64,000 nt of DNA from Ga0077560 sp046330435. Its GTDB lineage: Bacteria; Actinomycetota; Thermoleophilia; Miltoncostaeales; Miltoncostaeaceae. This document shows positions 35,430-43,778 of this stretch, piece by piece. The stretch lies in contig JAXLST010000006.1 in NCBI GenBank assembly GCA_046330435.1, positions 186,001 through 250,000 on the forward strand. The letters are read 5' to 3'. Within the stretch, counting starts at the first letter, position 1. Each line of letters opens with the position of its first letter. The notes under the pieces are model-generated. The model saw nothing but the letters and a program-made list of their open reading frames with translations, was not told the origin of the DNA and did no database searches. Made by a program: the position numbers and the translations under genes.

Positions 35430-36971
35430 TTATCGGCGGGGGATTGCGCGAAGCACCTTCCCGTCCTCGTCGAGAGCGACGATCACGGCCCCGTCGCCGC
35501 GGCCGGCCAGCAGCAGGAACCAGCCGTTCTGGACGACTGCCGTTCGCACGGCACCCGACCGGTAGCGAACCTCGACCGAGGTGACTCCAGGAGCGGCCCG
35601 TCCGATCACGTGGGCCCCACTGCGGTCGCAGGCCCGGACGATGCTCGCCGTGGGCCCGAGGACACACGACCAGGTCTGGCCGCCGTGAGGTCCGGTGAGG
35701 AACCCGATCGGGACGTCGTCCTGGTCGGTGAGCACCTCGGTGAGGCGCCAGGTCCCCTGGGGCGTGCGGGCGGTGAGGACGTCGAGGGCCGTCGACCAGC
35801 GCGGGACCGGCCGGCCGTCCGAGGTGAACGCCTCGGAGCGGGCGTAGCGCCGTCGCAGCTCGGGCACGACGACGGATGGCGTCCCGGTCCGCCGAGGTGC
35901 CGAACCGAGGAGCCGTGTCGACTCGACCGTGAGATCGGCACGGAGGCCGCCACCGACGAGGCTCACGGCCGCGGACCCCGGCGGGATCTCGTTGGGCCCT
36001 GCCCTCACGACGCGGACCACTTCCCCTCGTGCCGCGGGCAGGACGCGCCCGATCACCGCCCCATAGGCGATCGCATACGTGTGCCGGCCGGTCACCGCGA
36101 TGGGATCACGGAGCCCCAGTACGAGCCGCTGCCCCTGTCTGCGGGCGATGATCACGTCGTCGGCTTCGACGATCGGGGGGTCGACGACGACCGCGTAGGC
36201 GGGGCGGAAGTCGGCGGCGGTACCCGTGTCCCGGTACCCGGCCGCCTCGCGGGGGATGCGCACGAGGTGGACGCCCGCGGGGGGCCGCAGCCAGCGCGCG
36301 CCCCGGTAGCGCGGCTGGCGCGCGGGGTACGGGCCACCGAGCACGACTCCGCTCGCCGACACCGCCACCCACTCTGCGCCCGGGGAGCCGGCGCGCTCAG
36401 CGCCCTCGAGCCATCGGACGACCCCTCGCGGGTCCCGAACGGTGTCTGCGACCAGCCGATCGTCGAGATCCACCAGGGTGATGTCCGGCATCTGGGTGTA
36501 CAGGTTGAAGTCACCCGCGGTCGTGCCCCAGGGGATGACGACCCGAAGCACCCCGGGCGCGATGGGGTCAGCGGTGACGCCCGGGCGGTTGAGTGCCTCG
36601 GCCCGTGCGCGGATGATCTCGCCGGCGCGCCGGGTGGACTCCTGAAGGCCGAGGCCATCAGGTGCCGGCTGCACGCGTACCGTGGCCTCGAGCGCCCATT
36701 CCCCGGGAGCGAGGCCCCCGGGTTCCACGCGCGGATCCGCTCCGGGACGGAACAGGAACAGCCCGCCCATGAGGGCGGCGATGCCCGCGACGCCGACGGC
36801 GCCAGCGGCGAACCGCACCGGGCGGGATGCCCCGCGTCGCGGACGGTGCCCCGGAGGGACTGGCTCGCCCAGGATGCGCCGCAGGTCCTCGACGGCCCGG
36901 GCATCCCGGGCGGGTAGCGCCTTTTCGTCGACCGGATTCCGGCGGGCGAGCAGATCGAGCACGTCGGTCAT
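35430..36971 (-). CDS. single-pass membrane protein with SecD-head-like domain, partner of an ECF sigma factor
   Basis: A 513-residue protein: a cytoplasmic N-terminal stretch (about 1-50), one transmembrane helix (FAAGAVGVAGIAALMGGLFLF, about 53-73) and a large outside region. Just after the helix, residues about 88-160 (ATVRVQPAPDG, EIIRARAEALNRPGVTADPI, GVLRVVIPWG) resemble the SecD/SecDF P1 head pattern of an RxxAlG helix followed by a gDRIvVqlPG strand. The ATG overlaps the sigma-factor stop (ATGA), the usual layout of sigma/anti-sigma pairs. An anti-sigma role is inferred from placement and topology; I see no zinc-binding HxxxCxxC. A related protein with the same layout lies at 40762-42066. 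Confidence 0.75.
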   Translation of the reverse strand: MTDVLDLLARRNPVDEKALPARDARAVEDLRRILGEPVPPGHRPRRGASRPVRFAAGAVGVAGIAALMGGLFLFRPGADPRVEPGGLAPGEWALEATVRVQPAPDGLGLQESTRRAGEIIRARAEALNRPGVTADPIAPGVLRVVIPWGTTAGDFNLYTQMPDITLVDLDDRLVADTVRDPRGVVRWLEGAERAGSPGAEWVAVSASGVVLGGPYPARQPRYRGARWLRPPAGVHLVRIPREAAGYRDTGTAADFRPAYAVVVDPPIVEADDVIIARRQGQRLVLGLRDPIAVTGRHTYAIAYGAVIGRVLPAARGEVVRVVRAGPNEIPPGSAAVSLVGGGLRADLTVESTRLLGSAPRRTGTPSVVVPELRRRYARSEAFTSDGRPVPRWSTALDVLTARTPQGTWRLTEVLTDQDDVPIGFLTGPHGGQTWSCVLGPTASIVRACDRSGAHVIGRAAPGVTSVEVRYRSGAVRTAVVQNGWFLLLAGRGDGAVIVALDEDGKVLRAIPRR

Positions 36972-37501
36972 GCCGGTTCCCCTCCCATTGCGGTGGCCGC
37001 CTCCGGCTGGGCCATCAGTCGCTCCAAGCGACGCCTCGCACGATGCAGGCGCACCGTGAACGTGGCGGTGGAGCACCCCATCACCGCCGCCGCCTCGCCG
37101 TTGGACAGCCCCTCCCAGGCGACGAGCAGCAGGGCCTCGACGTCCCGCTCGGGCATCCGCGCGAGGGCGTCGGCGAGGCCGCGGTCCTCATCCCCGGATG
37201 GTGGCTGGGCCAGATTGGCGGCCACCCGCTCGGCGAGCGCCTCCCGGCGGCGGTCCGACCGGAGGCTGTTGGCGACCGCGCCGCGCGCGAGGCCGAGCAG
37301 CCACAGACGGGCGTCGTCGGGCGCCTGGTCCAGGCGCCGCCACGCGGCCGTGAACGCCTCGGCCGCGACGTCGCGCGCTTCGTCCGGCGCGGTGCGACGG
37401 GTCGCGTACGCCAGGACCGCCCGGTAATGGGTGTCCCAGAGCGCCTCGAAGCGGGCGCGTCGATCGGGATCGGGGTGCATCGAACGGGAAGGGTCCGGCA
37501 C
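36968..37501 (-). CDS. ECF-type RNA polymerase sigma factor
   Basis: A 177-residue ECF sigma factor with region 2 (about 15-85: RRARFEALWDTHYRAVLAYATRRT, DVAAEAFTAAWRRLDQAP) and region 4 (about 115-165: ALARMPERDVEALLLVAWEGLSNGEAAAVMGCSTATFTVRLHRARRRL). GTG at 37501 (AAGG nine bases upstream) is used; an ATG at 37480 is an alternative. It is the first gene of the pair with the SecD-head-like membrane protein. The stimulus and promoter are unknown. Confidence 0.92.
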   Translation of the reverse strand: MPDPSRSMHPDPDRRARFEALWDTHYRAVLAYATRRTAPDEARDVAAEAFTAAWRRLDQAPDDARLWLLGLARGAVANSLRSDRRREALAERVAANLAQPPSGDEDRGLADALARMPERDVEALLLVAWEGLSNGEAAAVMGCSTATFTVRLHRARRRLERLMAQPEAATAMGGEPA

Positions 37502-37540
37502 GGGGCCGGACCTTACGCCCGAGTCCGGATTAGCCCGAGA

Positions 37541-38767
37541 TCACGCCCAGATCGCGCAGATCGGCACGGCGAGGATCCGATCATCCAGTTCGAAGGTGTA
37601 CGGCCCCGTGTGCAGCACCGCCCCGCGCACGAAATCCGTGCCGAGCTCGTCCCGGAGCCAGATGAGGTGCCGGGCATCATCCCGTTTGGGAGCCGAGGTC
37701 GCCTTCACCTCGATTCCCACGATCCTGCCGGCTCCGACTTGACCGATGAGATCGACTTCCTGACGGCCACCCTTCGTCCTCAGGTGGGACAGCTTCGTGC
37801 GCTCGTCAATCGGGAACTCCGCACGAAGCTGGCTCACGACGAACGTCTCCAGCAGCCGTCCGATCAGATCCCCGTTTCGCAGCACCTCGTCCCGGCGGAC
37901 GTCGAGAAGGCGTGCCCAGAGACCGGTGTCGGCGATGAAGCGCTTCGGCTGGTGGACGAGTCGCTGGAGCGGGTTGGGGCCCCAAGAGGGCACGGTGGTG
38001 ACGATGTAGAGGGACTGCAGGAGCGATTCGTACCGCTGAGCGGTGCGGAGGTTGATGTCCGCCGGGCGATAGATGGATGCGTGGTCGCAGACACCCGCAC
38101 TATTGGCCGCGTAGCTCGTGAGGTATGCCCGGAGTTTGCGCGGATCCAGTTCGTACCCGACCTCCTGCAACTCCCGTCCAACGAGCAAATCGACGTACGA
38201 GCCGAGCCACCGGTACCGAGCATCGGGGTCGAGCACGACGGCTTCCGGGAAGCCGCCCGCCAGGGCGAGATCGATATATCCGACGATGTCCTCGGCATCG
38301 GCTACTTGCGGGAGCTCCGCCGTTGCGAGGGCGGGGATGAACGGGCGCCTACTGGTGCGACCGACCCGCTCGGCAACCGAGAGGGGCGTCATCGGGATCT
38401 CGATGACCCGGCCGGTGCCCGGCCATGCGCCACCTGCGAATGGCGCTCGCACAGACCCGGTCAGGAGAAATCGCCCCGCCCCTCGACGAGTGTCGACGTG
38501 GCGCTTCACTGCTCCCAGCACATCGGGAACCGCCTGCCATTCGTCGAGCATGAGTGGGAACGCGTGGACTTCGTCGATCGCGCGGTCGGGGGACGAAGCG
38601 AACAGGGCCGCCTGACGCGGGTCGTCCAGTCGCCAAAGGGTCTTGGCGTGACGCAGAGCCGTGGTCGTCTTCCCACAACCCCGTGGGCCGACGAGCATGA
38701 TCGCCGGATGGGCGGCGAGAAGCTCATCCAAGAATGCGTCCATGAAACGGTCTGTGTACGAGTCCAC
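37541..38767 (-). CDS. AAA-type ATPase with C-terminal DUF4143 (nuclease-like) domain
   Basis: A 408-residue ATPase of the AAA_14/DUF4143 group. Walker A is GPRGCGKTTT (about 27-36) and Walker B-like PLMLDEWQAVPDVL is near 72, followed by sensor FLLTGSVR. The C-terminal DUF4143 region (about 195-400) ends in a restriction-endonuclease-like core: HLRTKGGRQEVDLIGQ...GIEVKATSAPKRDDARHL, i.e. the D-x(n)-ExK pattern. Biological role of the family is unsettled. Codon use is less GC-extreme than its neighbours, suggesting acquisition. The start is GTG at 38767 or ATG at 38743. A 23-bp repeat array ends about 10 bases upstream of the GTG. Confidence 0.88.
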   Translation of the reverse strand: MDSYTDRFMDAFLDELLAAHPAIMLVGPRGCGKTTTALRHAKTLWRLDDPRQAALFASSPDRAIDEVHAFPLMLDEWQAVPDVLGAVKRHVDTRRGAGRFLLTGSVRAPFAGGAWPGTGRVIEIPMTPLSVAERVGRTSRRPFIPALATAELPQVADAEDIVGYIDLALAGGFPEAVVLDPDARYRWLGSYVDLLVGRELQEVGYELDPRKLRAYLTSYAANSAGVCDHASIYRPADINLRTAQRYESLLQSLYIVTTVPSWGPNPLQRLVHQPKRFIADTGLWARLLDVRRDEVLRNGDLIGRLLETFVVSQLRAEFPIDERTKLSHLRTKGGRQEVDLIGQVGAGRIVGIEVKATSAPKRDDARHLIWLRDELGTDFVRGAVLHTGPYTFELDDRILAVPICAIWA

Positions 38768-38776
38768 ACCCGCAGA

Positions 38777-38891
38777 CTACAGCTTTGGACCGCGCGTCAC
38801 TACAGCTTTCGACCAATACGCACTGCAGCTTTGGACCAAGAGCTACTGCAGCTCTGGACCAGAGCTCGCTACAACGCTGAACCACACCTCG
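38777..38891. repeat. five tandem 23-bp degenerate repeats
   Basis: Units start at 38777, 38800, 38823, 38846 and 38869, each exactly 23 bp. The conserved first half reads CTRCAGCTYTGGACC, and the last eight bases vary. Similarity decays away from the ATPase gene, with the fifth unit reading CTACAACGCTGAACC. The array fills the gap between the CoA-binding-protein stop and the DUF4143 ATPase start. A 23-bp period is about two helical turns, and it is not a multiple of three, so the array is not coding. Probable protein-binding array at the ATPase promoter. Confidence 0.8.
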
Positions 38892-38907
38892 GAGCTCGGA
38901 CGGCCCG

Positions 38908-39417
38908 TTAGCCCCGGGTGCGCCTCGAGGAGATGACGCCGGTGTCGAAGCCGGCCAGGTGGAGGCCGCCCGCGAACCGGGCGTGCTCGATCTTGATGCA
39001 GCGGTTCGTGACGACCTTGAGGCCCGCCTCGTGGGCGATCCGGACGGCCTCGTCGCTGTGCAGGCCCAGCTGGATCCACAGCACCTTGGCGCCGATCTCG
39101 ACCGCCTCGCGGGCGACCTCGGGGAGGTCCTCATTGCGACGGAACACGTCCACGATGTCCGGAGTCTGCGGCAAATCCCTCAGGCTCGGGTAGACCTTCA
39201 TGCCGAGGATTTCCTGCTCCCGGGGGTTCACCGGATACAGCTCGTAGTCGGCGACGGAGCTGCGGAGGTACGCCAGCACGAAGTTGCTGGCCCGGGCGGG
39301 GTTCCCGGAGGCCCCGGGGACCGCGATGGACCTCGCGGCACGGAGGATCGCGCGGCGTTCCGCGGCGCTCGGCGCGACCCAGTCCCCCTTGGCGGTCTCG
39401 ACCCGCTCCACGCTCAT
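38908..39417 (-). CDS. CoA-binding-domain protein (YccU-like)
   Basis: A 169-residue single CoA-binding Rossmann domain, similar to the N-terminal domain of succinyl-CoA synthetase alpha. Landmarks: IAVPGASGNPARASNFVLAYLRS, YPVNPREQEILGMKVYPSLRDLP, VDVFRRNEDLPEVAREAVEIGAKVLWIQLG and the NRCIKIEH end. Function is unknown in detail. Its ATG overlaps the metY stop, a linkage seen in other genomes, so it may support sulfur-amino-acid metabolism. Confidence 0.9.
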   Translation of the reverse strand: MSVERVETAKGDWVAPSAAERRAILRAARSIAVPGASGNPARASNFVLAYLRSSVADYELYPVNPREQEILGMKVYPSLRDLPQTPDIVDVFRRNEDLPEVAREAVEIGAKVLWIQLGLHSDEAVRIAHEAGLKVVTNRCIKIEHARFAGGLHLAGFDTGVISSRRTRG

Positions 39418-40724
39418 GCGGCGGCCGCCTTCGTCGCGGCGTCGAGCGCCCGGTCCAGGTCGTACACGATGTCCTCCAGGTCCTCGATCCCCACGCTGAT
39501 GCGCACCAGGTCCGGCGACACGCCGGCGGCGGCAAGGGCGTCCTCGCTGAGCTGCCGGTGCGTGGTCGACGCCGGGTGGATGACCAGCGTGCGGGTGTCG
39601 CCCACGTTCGCCAGGTGCGAGCACAGCTCGCACGCCTCGATGAACGCCTCCCCCGCCGCCCGCCCGCCGGGCAGGCCGAACGAGAACACCGCCCCGGGGC
39701 CCAGCGGCAGGTACTTCATTGCCAGGGCGTGGTTGGGGTCGCCGGCCAGGCCGCCGTACCGCACCCAGCTGACGCGCTCATCGGTGTCCAGCCACTCGGC
39801 GATCTCCCGCGCGTTGTGGACGTGGGCGTCCATGCGCAGGGAGAGCGTCTCCATGCCCTGCAGGATCAGGAACGCGTTGAACGGCGACAGCACCGCACCG
39901 GTGTTCCGCAGCCCCTCCACGCGCATCTTCGTGCAGAACCCGTACTCGCCGAAGTTGTCGTAGAAGCGGAGGTTCGCGTACGTGGCGACGGGCTCCGTCA
40001 TGACCGGGAAGTTCCCGTTGTCCCATGGGAAGGAACCGGAGTCGACGACGACCCCGCCGATGGACGTCCCGTGCCCGCCCAGGAACTTGGTGGCGGAGTG
40101 GACCACCATGTCGGCCCCGTGCTCCAGCGGCCGGCACAGGTGCGGGCTCGCCAGCGTCGAGTCGACGACCAGCGGCACCCCGGCGTCCTTCGCGACGGCG
40201 GAGAGCTTCTCCAGGTCGGCGATCGTGCCGGACGGGTTCGCGATGAGCTCCGTGTAGATGAGCTTGGTGCGGCCGGGCTGCACGGCGTCGGCGAACAGGT
40301 CGGGGCGGTCCGGGGGGACGAAGGTGGTCTCGATCCCGAGGCGCCGCAGCGTGACGTCGAGCAGCGTGTAGGTACCGCCGTACAGCGCGGAACTGGCGAC
40401 GACGTGGTCCCCGGCGCCCGCCAGGGAGGTGATGACCAGCGTCTCGGCGGCCTGCCCGCTGGCGGCGGCGACCGCGCCGATGCCGCCCTCCAGGCTTGCG
40501 ACCCGCTCCTCGAGCGCGGCGACCGTGGGGTTCGCCAGGCGGGAGTAGATGTTCCCGTACTTCTGCAGGGCGAAGAGGTCGGCGGCGTCCTGGGTGTCCT
40601 CGAACACGAAGGACGTGGTCTGGTAGATCGGCACCGCCCGGGCCCCCGTGGTGGGGTCGGGGCGGTTTCCGGCATGTATCGCGCGGGTGCGGGGTCCCCA
40701 GCGGCGGTCCTCGGGAGCGTCCAT
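39414..40724 (-). CDS. metY: O-acetylhomoserine aminocarboxypropyltransferase (sulfhydrylase)
   Basis: A 436-residue PLP enzyme of the Cys/Met-metabolism family making homocysteine from O-acetylhomoserine and sulfide. The PLP lysine is in VVHSATKFLGGHGTSIGG. The N-terminal TRAIHAGNRPDPTTGARAVPIYQTTSFVF is typical. The roughly 430-residue length and the internal segment YDNFGEYGFCTKMRVEGLRNTG fit MetY rather than the 390-residue MetB/MetZ. No SAM or other riboswitch fits in the 37-base gap upstream. Coupled to the CoA-binding protein. Confidence 0.95.
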   Translation of the reverse strand: MDAPEDRRWGPRTRAIHAGNRPDPTTGARAVPIYQTTSFVFEDTQDAADLFALQKYGNIYSRLANPTVAALEERVASLEGGIGAVAAASGQAAETLVITSLAGAGDHVVASSALYGGTYTLLDVTLRRLGIETTFVPPDRPDLFADAVQPGRTKLIYTELIANPSGTIADLEKLSAVAKDAGVPLVVDSTLASPHLCRPLEHGADMVVHSATKFLGGHGTSIGGVVVDSGSFPWDNGNFPVMTEPVATYANLRFYDNFGEYGFCTKMRVEGLRNTGAVLSPFNAFLILQGMETLSLRMDAHVHNAREIAEWLDTDERVSWVRYGGLAGDPNHALAMKYLPLGPGAVFSFGLPGGRAAGEAFIEACELCSHLANVGDTRTLVIHPASTTHRQLSEDALAAAGVSPDLVRISVGIEDLEDIVYDLDRALDAATKAAAA

Positions 40725-40761
40725 GCGGCAAGCCTAGACGCCGGGTCCGCCGCCGAGGCGG

Positions 40762-42066
40762 TCAGGGAGCGCTGGCGGGCAGTGTCGAAGGCGCCACGGC
40801 ACCCAGGGGCACCTGTTCCAGGACCGTGCCCGAGGCATCGAGCGTGACCACTGTGATCGGCCCGGTGCCCGGCGGGACCAGCCCCACGAACCGCCAGTCC
40901 GCCTTGAGTGCGAGATACCTGGTGCCGTCCCTCCGCAGCTCGACCTGGACGGCGCGGCCGTCGGGGACCTCGCCGGACACCATCTCGAACCCCGGACCGG
41001 CACCCGACCCGCACACCCGGAGGGCCACGACCACCTCGGTCGCAGCACACCCGGCGCCGAAGCGGATCGTGCCGTCGACCTCGATGACCGCCGGCCGGGT
41101 TCCGTCCATGGCCATGCCCTCCCACTCGGTGACCCGGCGCCCCGAGAGCGTCCCGTCGATCACCCGGGCGATCCTGCCCGGCCGCACCGGCGATCCCGAG
41201 AAGCTCCCGATGAGCTCGAGGATCTCCTTCGGCACCTCGATGACGTTCGCCGGCGGCGTGCCCTCGGTGTGGACCTCCTCGACCGTCAGCACCGCCCCGG
41301 CACCACCGCCGGCGTACGTCTTCGCCGCCCACCGTGCGGCGCCCAGCTCCTGGGGCCGCACCAGGATGGCCTCGGACGACAGCGCCTCGCTGGCGGGGGC
41401 GTCGACCATGCCGAGGACCGTCCAGGTGCCGTTCCGCGTGCCCACAAGGGCAAGCTTCCGGCGCTGGGCCAGGGCGTCGGGCAGGCCGCCGTCGACCCGG
41501 GACGCGACCTCGACGCGAAGGCGCCCGCGGGCGTACGTGACGTTGCCGATCCGGTCCGGCGGAACGACCACCGGTGCCCGCGTGATGTCCTCGCTCCCGG
41601 TGATGTCCACGACCCGGATCCCCGGCGCCTCGGTGAGCGCGAGCACCCGTTCCCAGCCGGCGCTGCGCGGGATGACCAGGGTGAGGCGGTCGGACCCCGC
41701 CCTGGACACCTGGACGCCCGCAACGCCCTGCGCCGCCGCCCGTCGCCGGATCAGCCCCGTGACCTTCGCCAGCAGGGCGTCGGTGACACCGCCCGGCGCC
41801 GAGATGCGGAGCGTCGCCACGGCCGCATACCCACCGGGGACATCCGCCGTCCGGTCGTCCCCGCCGCCGGGCAGCGCGACGAGCAACAGGGCCGCCACGC
41901 CCGCGACGGTCGCGGTCACCCCGGCGCCGGCGAGCAGTCGGCGGCGCAGGTGCCGGCGACGCGGACCCTTCGCGGCCCGCGCCGAGGCGGCGACCGCGGC
42001 GGGTGCCGTCGCCGGGCCGGGCTGGTCGGCCCGGAACTCGCGGATGAGCAGGTCGATGTCGGTCAT
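40762..42066 (-). CDS. second single-pass membrane protein with SecD-head-like domain, sigma-factor partner
   Basis: A 434-residue protein with the same plan as the one at 35430-36971. A short N-terminus (about 1-45, MTDIDLLIREFRAD, comparable to MTDVLDLLARRN) leads into a transmembrane helix (LLAGAGVTATVAGVAALLLVAL). A SecD-head-like domain follows (about 80-160: ATLRISAPGG, GLIRRRAAAQGVAGVQVSRA, GSDRLTLVIPRS, LTEAPGIRVVDI), then more beta-rich outside sequence. The GSDRLTLVIP strand is the clearest SecD likeness. The ATG overlaps the sigma gene stop. Anti-sigma function is inferred from position. Confidence 0.75.
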   Translation of the reverse strand: MTDIDLLIREFRADQPGPATAPAAVAASARAAKGPRRRHLRRRLLAGAGVTATVAGVAALLLVALPGGGDDRTADVPGGYAAVATLRISAPGGVTDALLAKVTGLIRRRAAAQGVAGVQVSRAGSDRLTLVIPRSAGWERVLALTEAPGIRVVDITGSEDITRAPVVVPPDRIGNVTYARGRLRVEVASRVDGGLPDALAQRRKLALVGTRNGTWTVLGMVDAPASEALSSEAILVRPQELGAARWAAKTYAGGGAGAVLTVEEVHTEGTPPANVIEVPKEILELIGSFSGSPVRPGRIARVIDGTLSGRRVTEWEGMAMDGTRPAVIEVDGTIRFGAGCAATEVVVALRVCGSGAGPGFEMVSGEVPDGRAVQVELRRDGTRYLALKADWRFVGLVPPGTGPITVVTLDASGTVLEQVPLGAVAPSTLPASAP

Positions 42067-42620
42067 CCCACGGCCTCCTCGGTCGGCGCGGGCCGGTGCA
42101 GCCCCTGGGACTCCAGCTCCCTGGCGGCCGCGGTGCGCGCCCGCTTGAGCCAGCCCTTCACGGTGCCCTCGGGAACCCCGAGCGCCTGGGCGATCTCGGA
42201 ATGGTTCAGTTCGGCGACGGCGTGCAGCAGCAGGACGTCGCGGTGCTCCCTGCGCATCCCCGCGAGGGCGGCGGCGAGGGCCGCCCCAAGGGCGGCGTCG
42301 CCCGCGCCGGGTCCCGGGGCGAGCGGGTCCACGCCGGTGCGGGCGTACGCCTCCAGAGCGTGGCGCTCACGGCGGTGGTGGCCGCGCAGCACGTTCGTCG
42401 CGATGCCGAACAGCCACGGGCGCACGTCGCCCCGCGACGGCTCGAAGGCACCGCGCCGGGCGTAGGCGATGGCGAACGTCTCGGCGATCACGTCCTCCGC
42501 GGCGGCGGCGCCGATGCGGCGCGCCGCATAGCGGTGCAGCACCGGCTGGTGGCGCGACACCAGCTCCTCGAACGCCCCGGGGGCGTCGGCGTGGGCCAGC
42601 AGGTGCGCGTCGGTGTCCAT
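42063..42620 (-). CDS. ECF-type RNA polymerase sigma factor
   Basis: A 185-residue sigma factor: region 2 about 14-85 (FEELVSRHQPVLHRYAARRIG, AEDVIAETFAIAYARRGAF, RPWLFGIATNVLRGHHRRE) and region 4 about 120-170 (GMRREHRDVLLLHAVAELNHSEIAQALGVPEGTVKGWLKRAR). The ATG at 42620 (GCGGGGTG upstream) is chosen over a GTG at 42662 that would add 14 residues without family support. Coupled to the SecD-head-like membrane protein. Confidence 0.93.
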   Translation of the reverse strand: MDTDAHLLAHADAPGAFEELVSRHQPVLHRYAARRIGAAAAEDVIAETFAIAYARRGAFEPSRGDVRPWLFGIATNVLRGHHRRERHALEAYARTGVDPLAPGPGAGDAALGAALAAALAGMRREHRDVLLLHAVAELNHSEIAQALGVPEGTVKGWLKRARTAAARELESQGLHRPAPTEEAVG

Positions 42621-42665
42621 CACCCCGCTCTTGTCACGGGACGGTCCGCGGGTGACACCCACGGG

Positions 42666-43118
42666 TCAGCGGGGGCTCTTGGCGCCCTCGCGCAGCCGTT
42701 CGACCGCGCGCTCCGCTCGGCGGGCGCGGGTGTCCGCCCTCTTCGCGGACGTCACCCACTCCGCGTACTCCTTCTGATGGCTCGGAGCGAGTCCCGCCCA
42801 TGTCGCGCCCAGGGCCGGCTCGGCGGCGATGGCGTCGGCGATCTCCGCGGGGGGATCGACGGTGCGCGGCGCGGCGACACGCTCCACGACGACCTCGTGG
42901 ACCTCGCCCGGAGCCACGCCGGTGAGGGCCCGCGTCGCCTTGTTGATGCCGATGAGGACCCGCCCGCCCATGGAGCCGGTCGTCGTGGTGAACGTCGCGC
43001 CGTTCAGCGCCACGGTCACCGGGACCCGCTTACCGCCGAGCGCCTCCAGGACGTCCGCGGGCACCTCCACGGCGAGGGCCCGCTGCATGTCCAGGATCTC
43101 CGCCGTGAACGCCGGCAT
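42666..43118 (-). CDS. YdeI/OmpD-associated-type protein with DUF1905
   Basis: A 150-residue protein. DUF1905 is at the N-terminus (about 3-80: VEVPADVLEALGGKRVPVTVALNG, GGRVLIGINKATRALTGVAPGE). A YdeI-type C-terminal helical segment spans about 95-145 (WAGLAPSHQKEYAEWVTSAKRADTRARRAERAVERL). YdeI-type proteins are annotated as bacteriocin-protection or OmpD-associated proteins, but the mechanism is unclear. It abuts the ktrA stop with no gap. Confidence 0.85.
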   Translation of the reverse strand: MPAFTAEILDMQRALAVEVPADVLEALGGKRVPVTVALNGATFTTTTGSMGGRVLIGINKATRALTGVAPGEVHEVVVERVAAPRTVDPPAEIADAIAAEPALGATWAGLAPSHQKEYAEWVTSAKRADTRARRAERAVERLREGAKSPR

Positions 43119-43778
43119 CTACAGCAGGGCGGCGAACGCCTCGGCCTTGCGGGTGGCGCCGAACACCACCACCAGGTCGCCGAGGTTGAGGACGGTGTCC
43201 TGGGTGGCGTAGGTGAACTTGCCGCCCGGGCGCTTGACGCACAGCACCGTCACCTCGAACCGCTGCCGCACCTGGGCGGCGGCGATGCTCTTGCCGGCCA
43301 GCTCGCGGGGCACCGTGGTCTCGATGAGGACGAACTCGTCGTCGAGCTCCACGTAGTCGATCGTGCGGCCGATCATCGTGTGGGCCACGCGGACGCCCAT
43401 GTCGCGCTCCGGGAACACCACGCGGTGCGCCCCCACGCGCTGCAGGATCGCCCCGTGCTGGGAGGTGATGGCCTTCGCCCAGATCCGGGGGATGCCGAGG
43501 TCCACCAGGCTGAAGGTGGCCATGATGCTCGCCTGGATGTCATTGCCGATGGCGACGACCGCCGTGCGGAACTGGTCGGCGCCCACCTGGCGCAGCGCCT
43601 CCGGGGACGTCGCGTCGGCGGTCACCACGTGGGCGAGGTCGCCGCTGCACGCCTGGCAGACCCGGGCGTCGGAGTCGATCGCGAGGACGTCGTGGCCGAG
43701 GCCGGTGAGCGTCTGCGCGAGTGCCTGGCCGAACCGCCCCAGGCCGATGAGCAGGATGTCGTCCTTGCGGTTAGCCAA
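43119..43778 (-). CDS. ktrA: KtrA/TrkA-type potassium channel regulatory subunit
   Basis: A 219-residue RCK protein. The NAD/ATP-binding RCK_N domain (about 8-130) contains LLIGLGRFGQALAQTLTGLGHDVLAID and FRTAVVAIGNDIQASI. The RCK_C domain (about 140-215) ends in LNLGDLVVVFGA. It gates the partner KtrB. A TTG at 43778 is the only start that keeps the Rossmann N-terminus without a long non-homologous extension; it overlaps the ktrB stop by eight bases (TTGGCTAA). RCK_C domains often bind c-di-AMP; not testable here. Confidence 0.92.
   Translation of the reverse strand: MANRKDDILLIGLGRFGQALAQTLTGLGHDVLAIDSDARVCQACSGDLAHVVTADATSPEALRQVGADQFRTAVVAIGNDIQASIMATFSLVDLGIPRIWAKAITSQHGAILQRVGAHRVVFPERDMGVRVAHTMIGRTIDYVELDDEFVLIETTVPRELAGKSIAAAQVRQRFEVTVLCVKRPGGKFTYATQDTVLNLGDLVVVFGATRKAEAFAALL

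Noticed and set aside
40725..40761. SAM or other sulfur riboswitch before metY
   Set aside because: The gap is only 37 bases and contains the end region of the upstream gene; no room for an aptamer.
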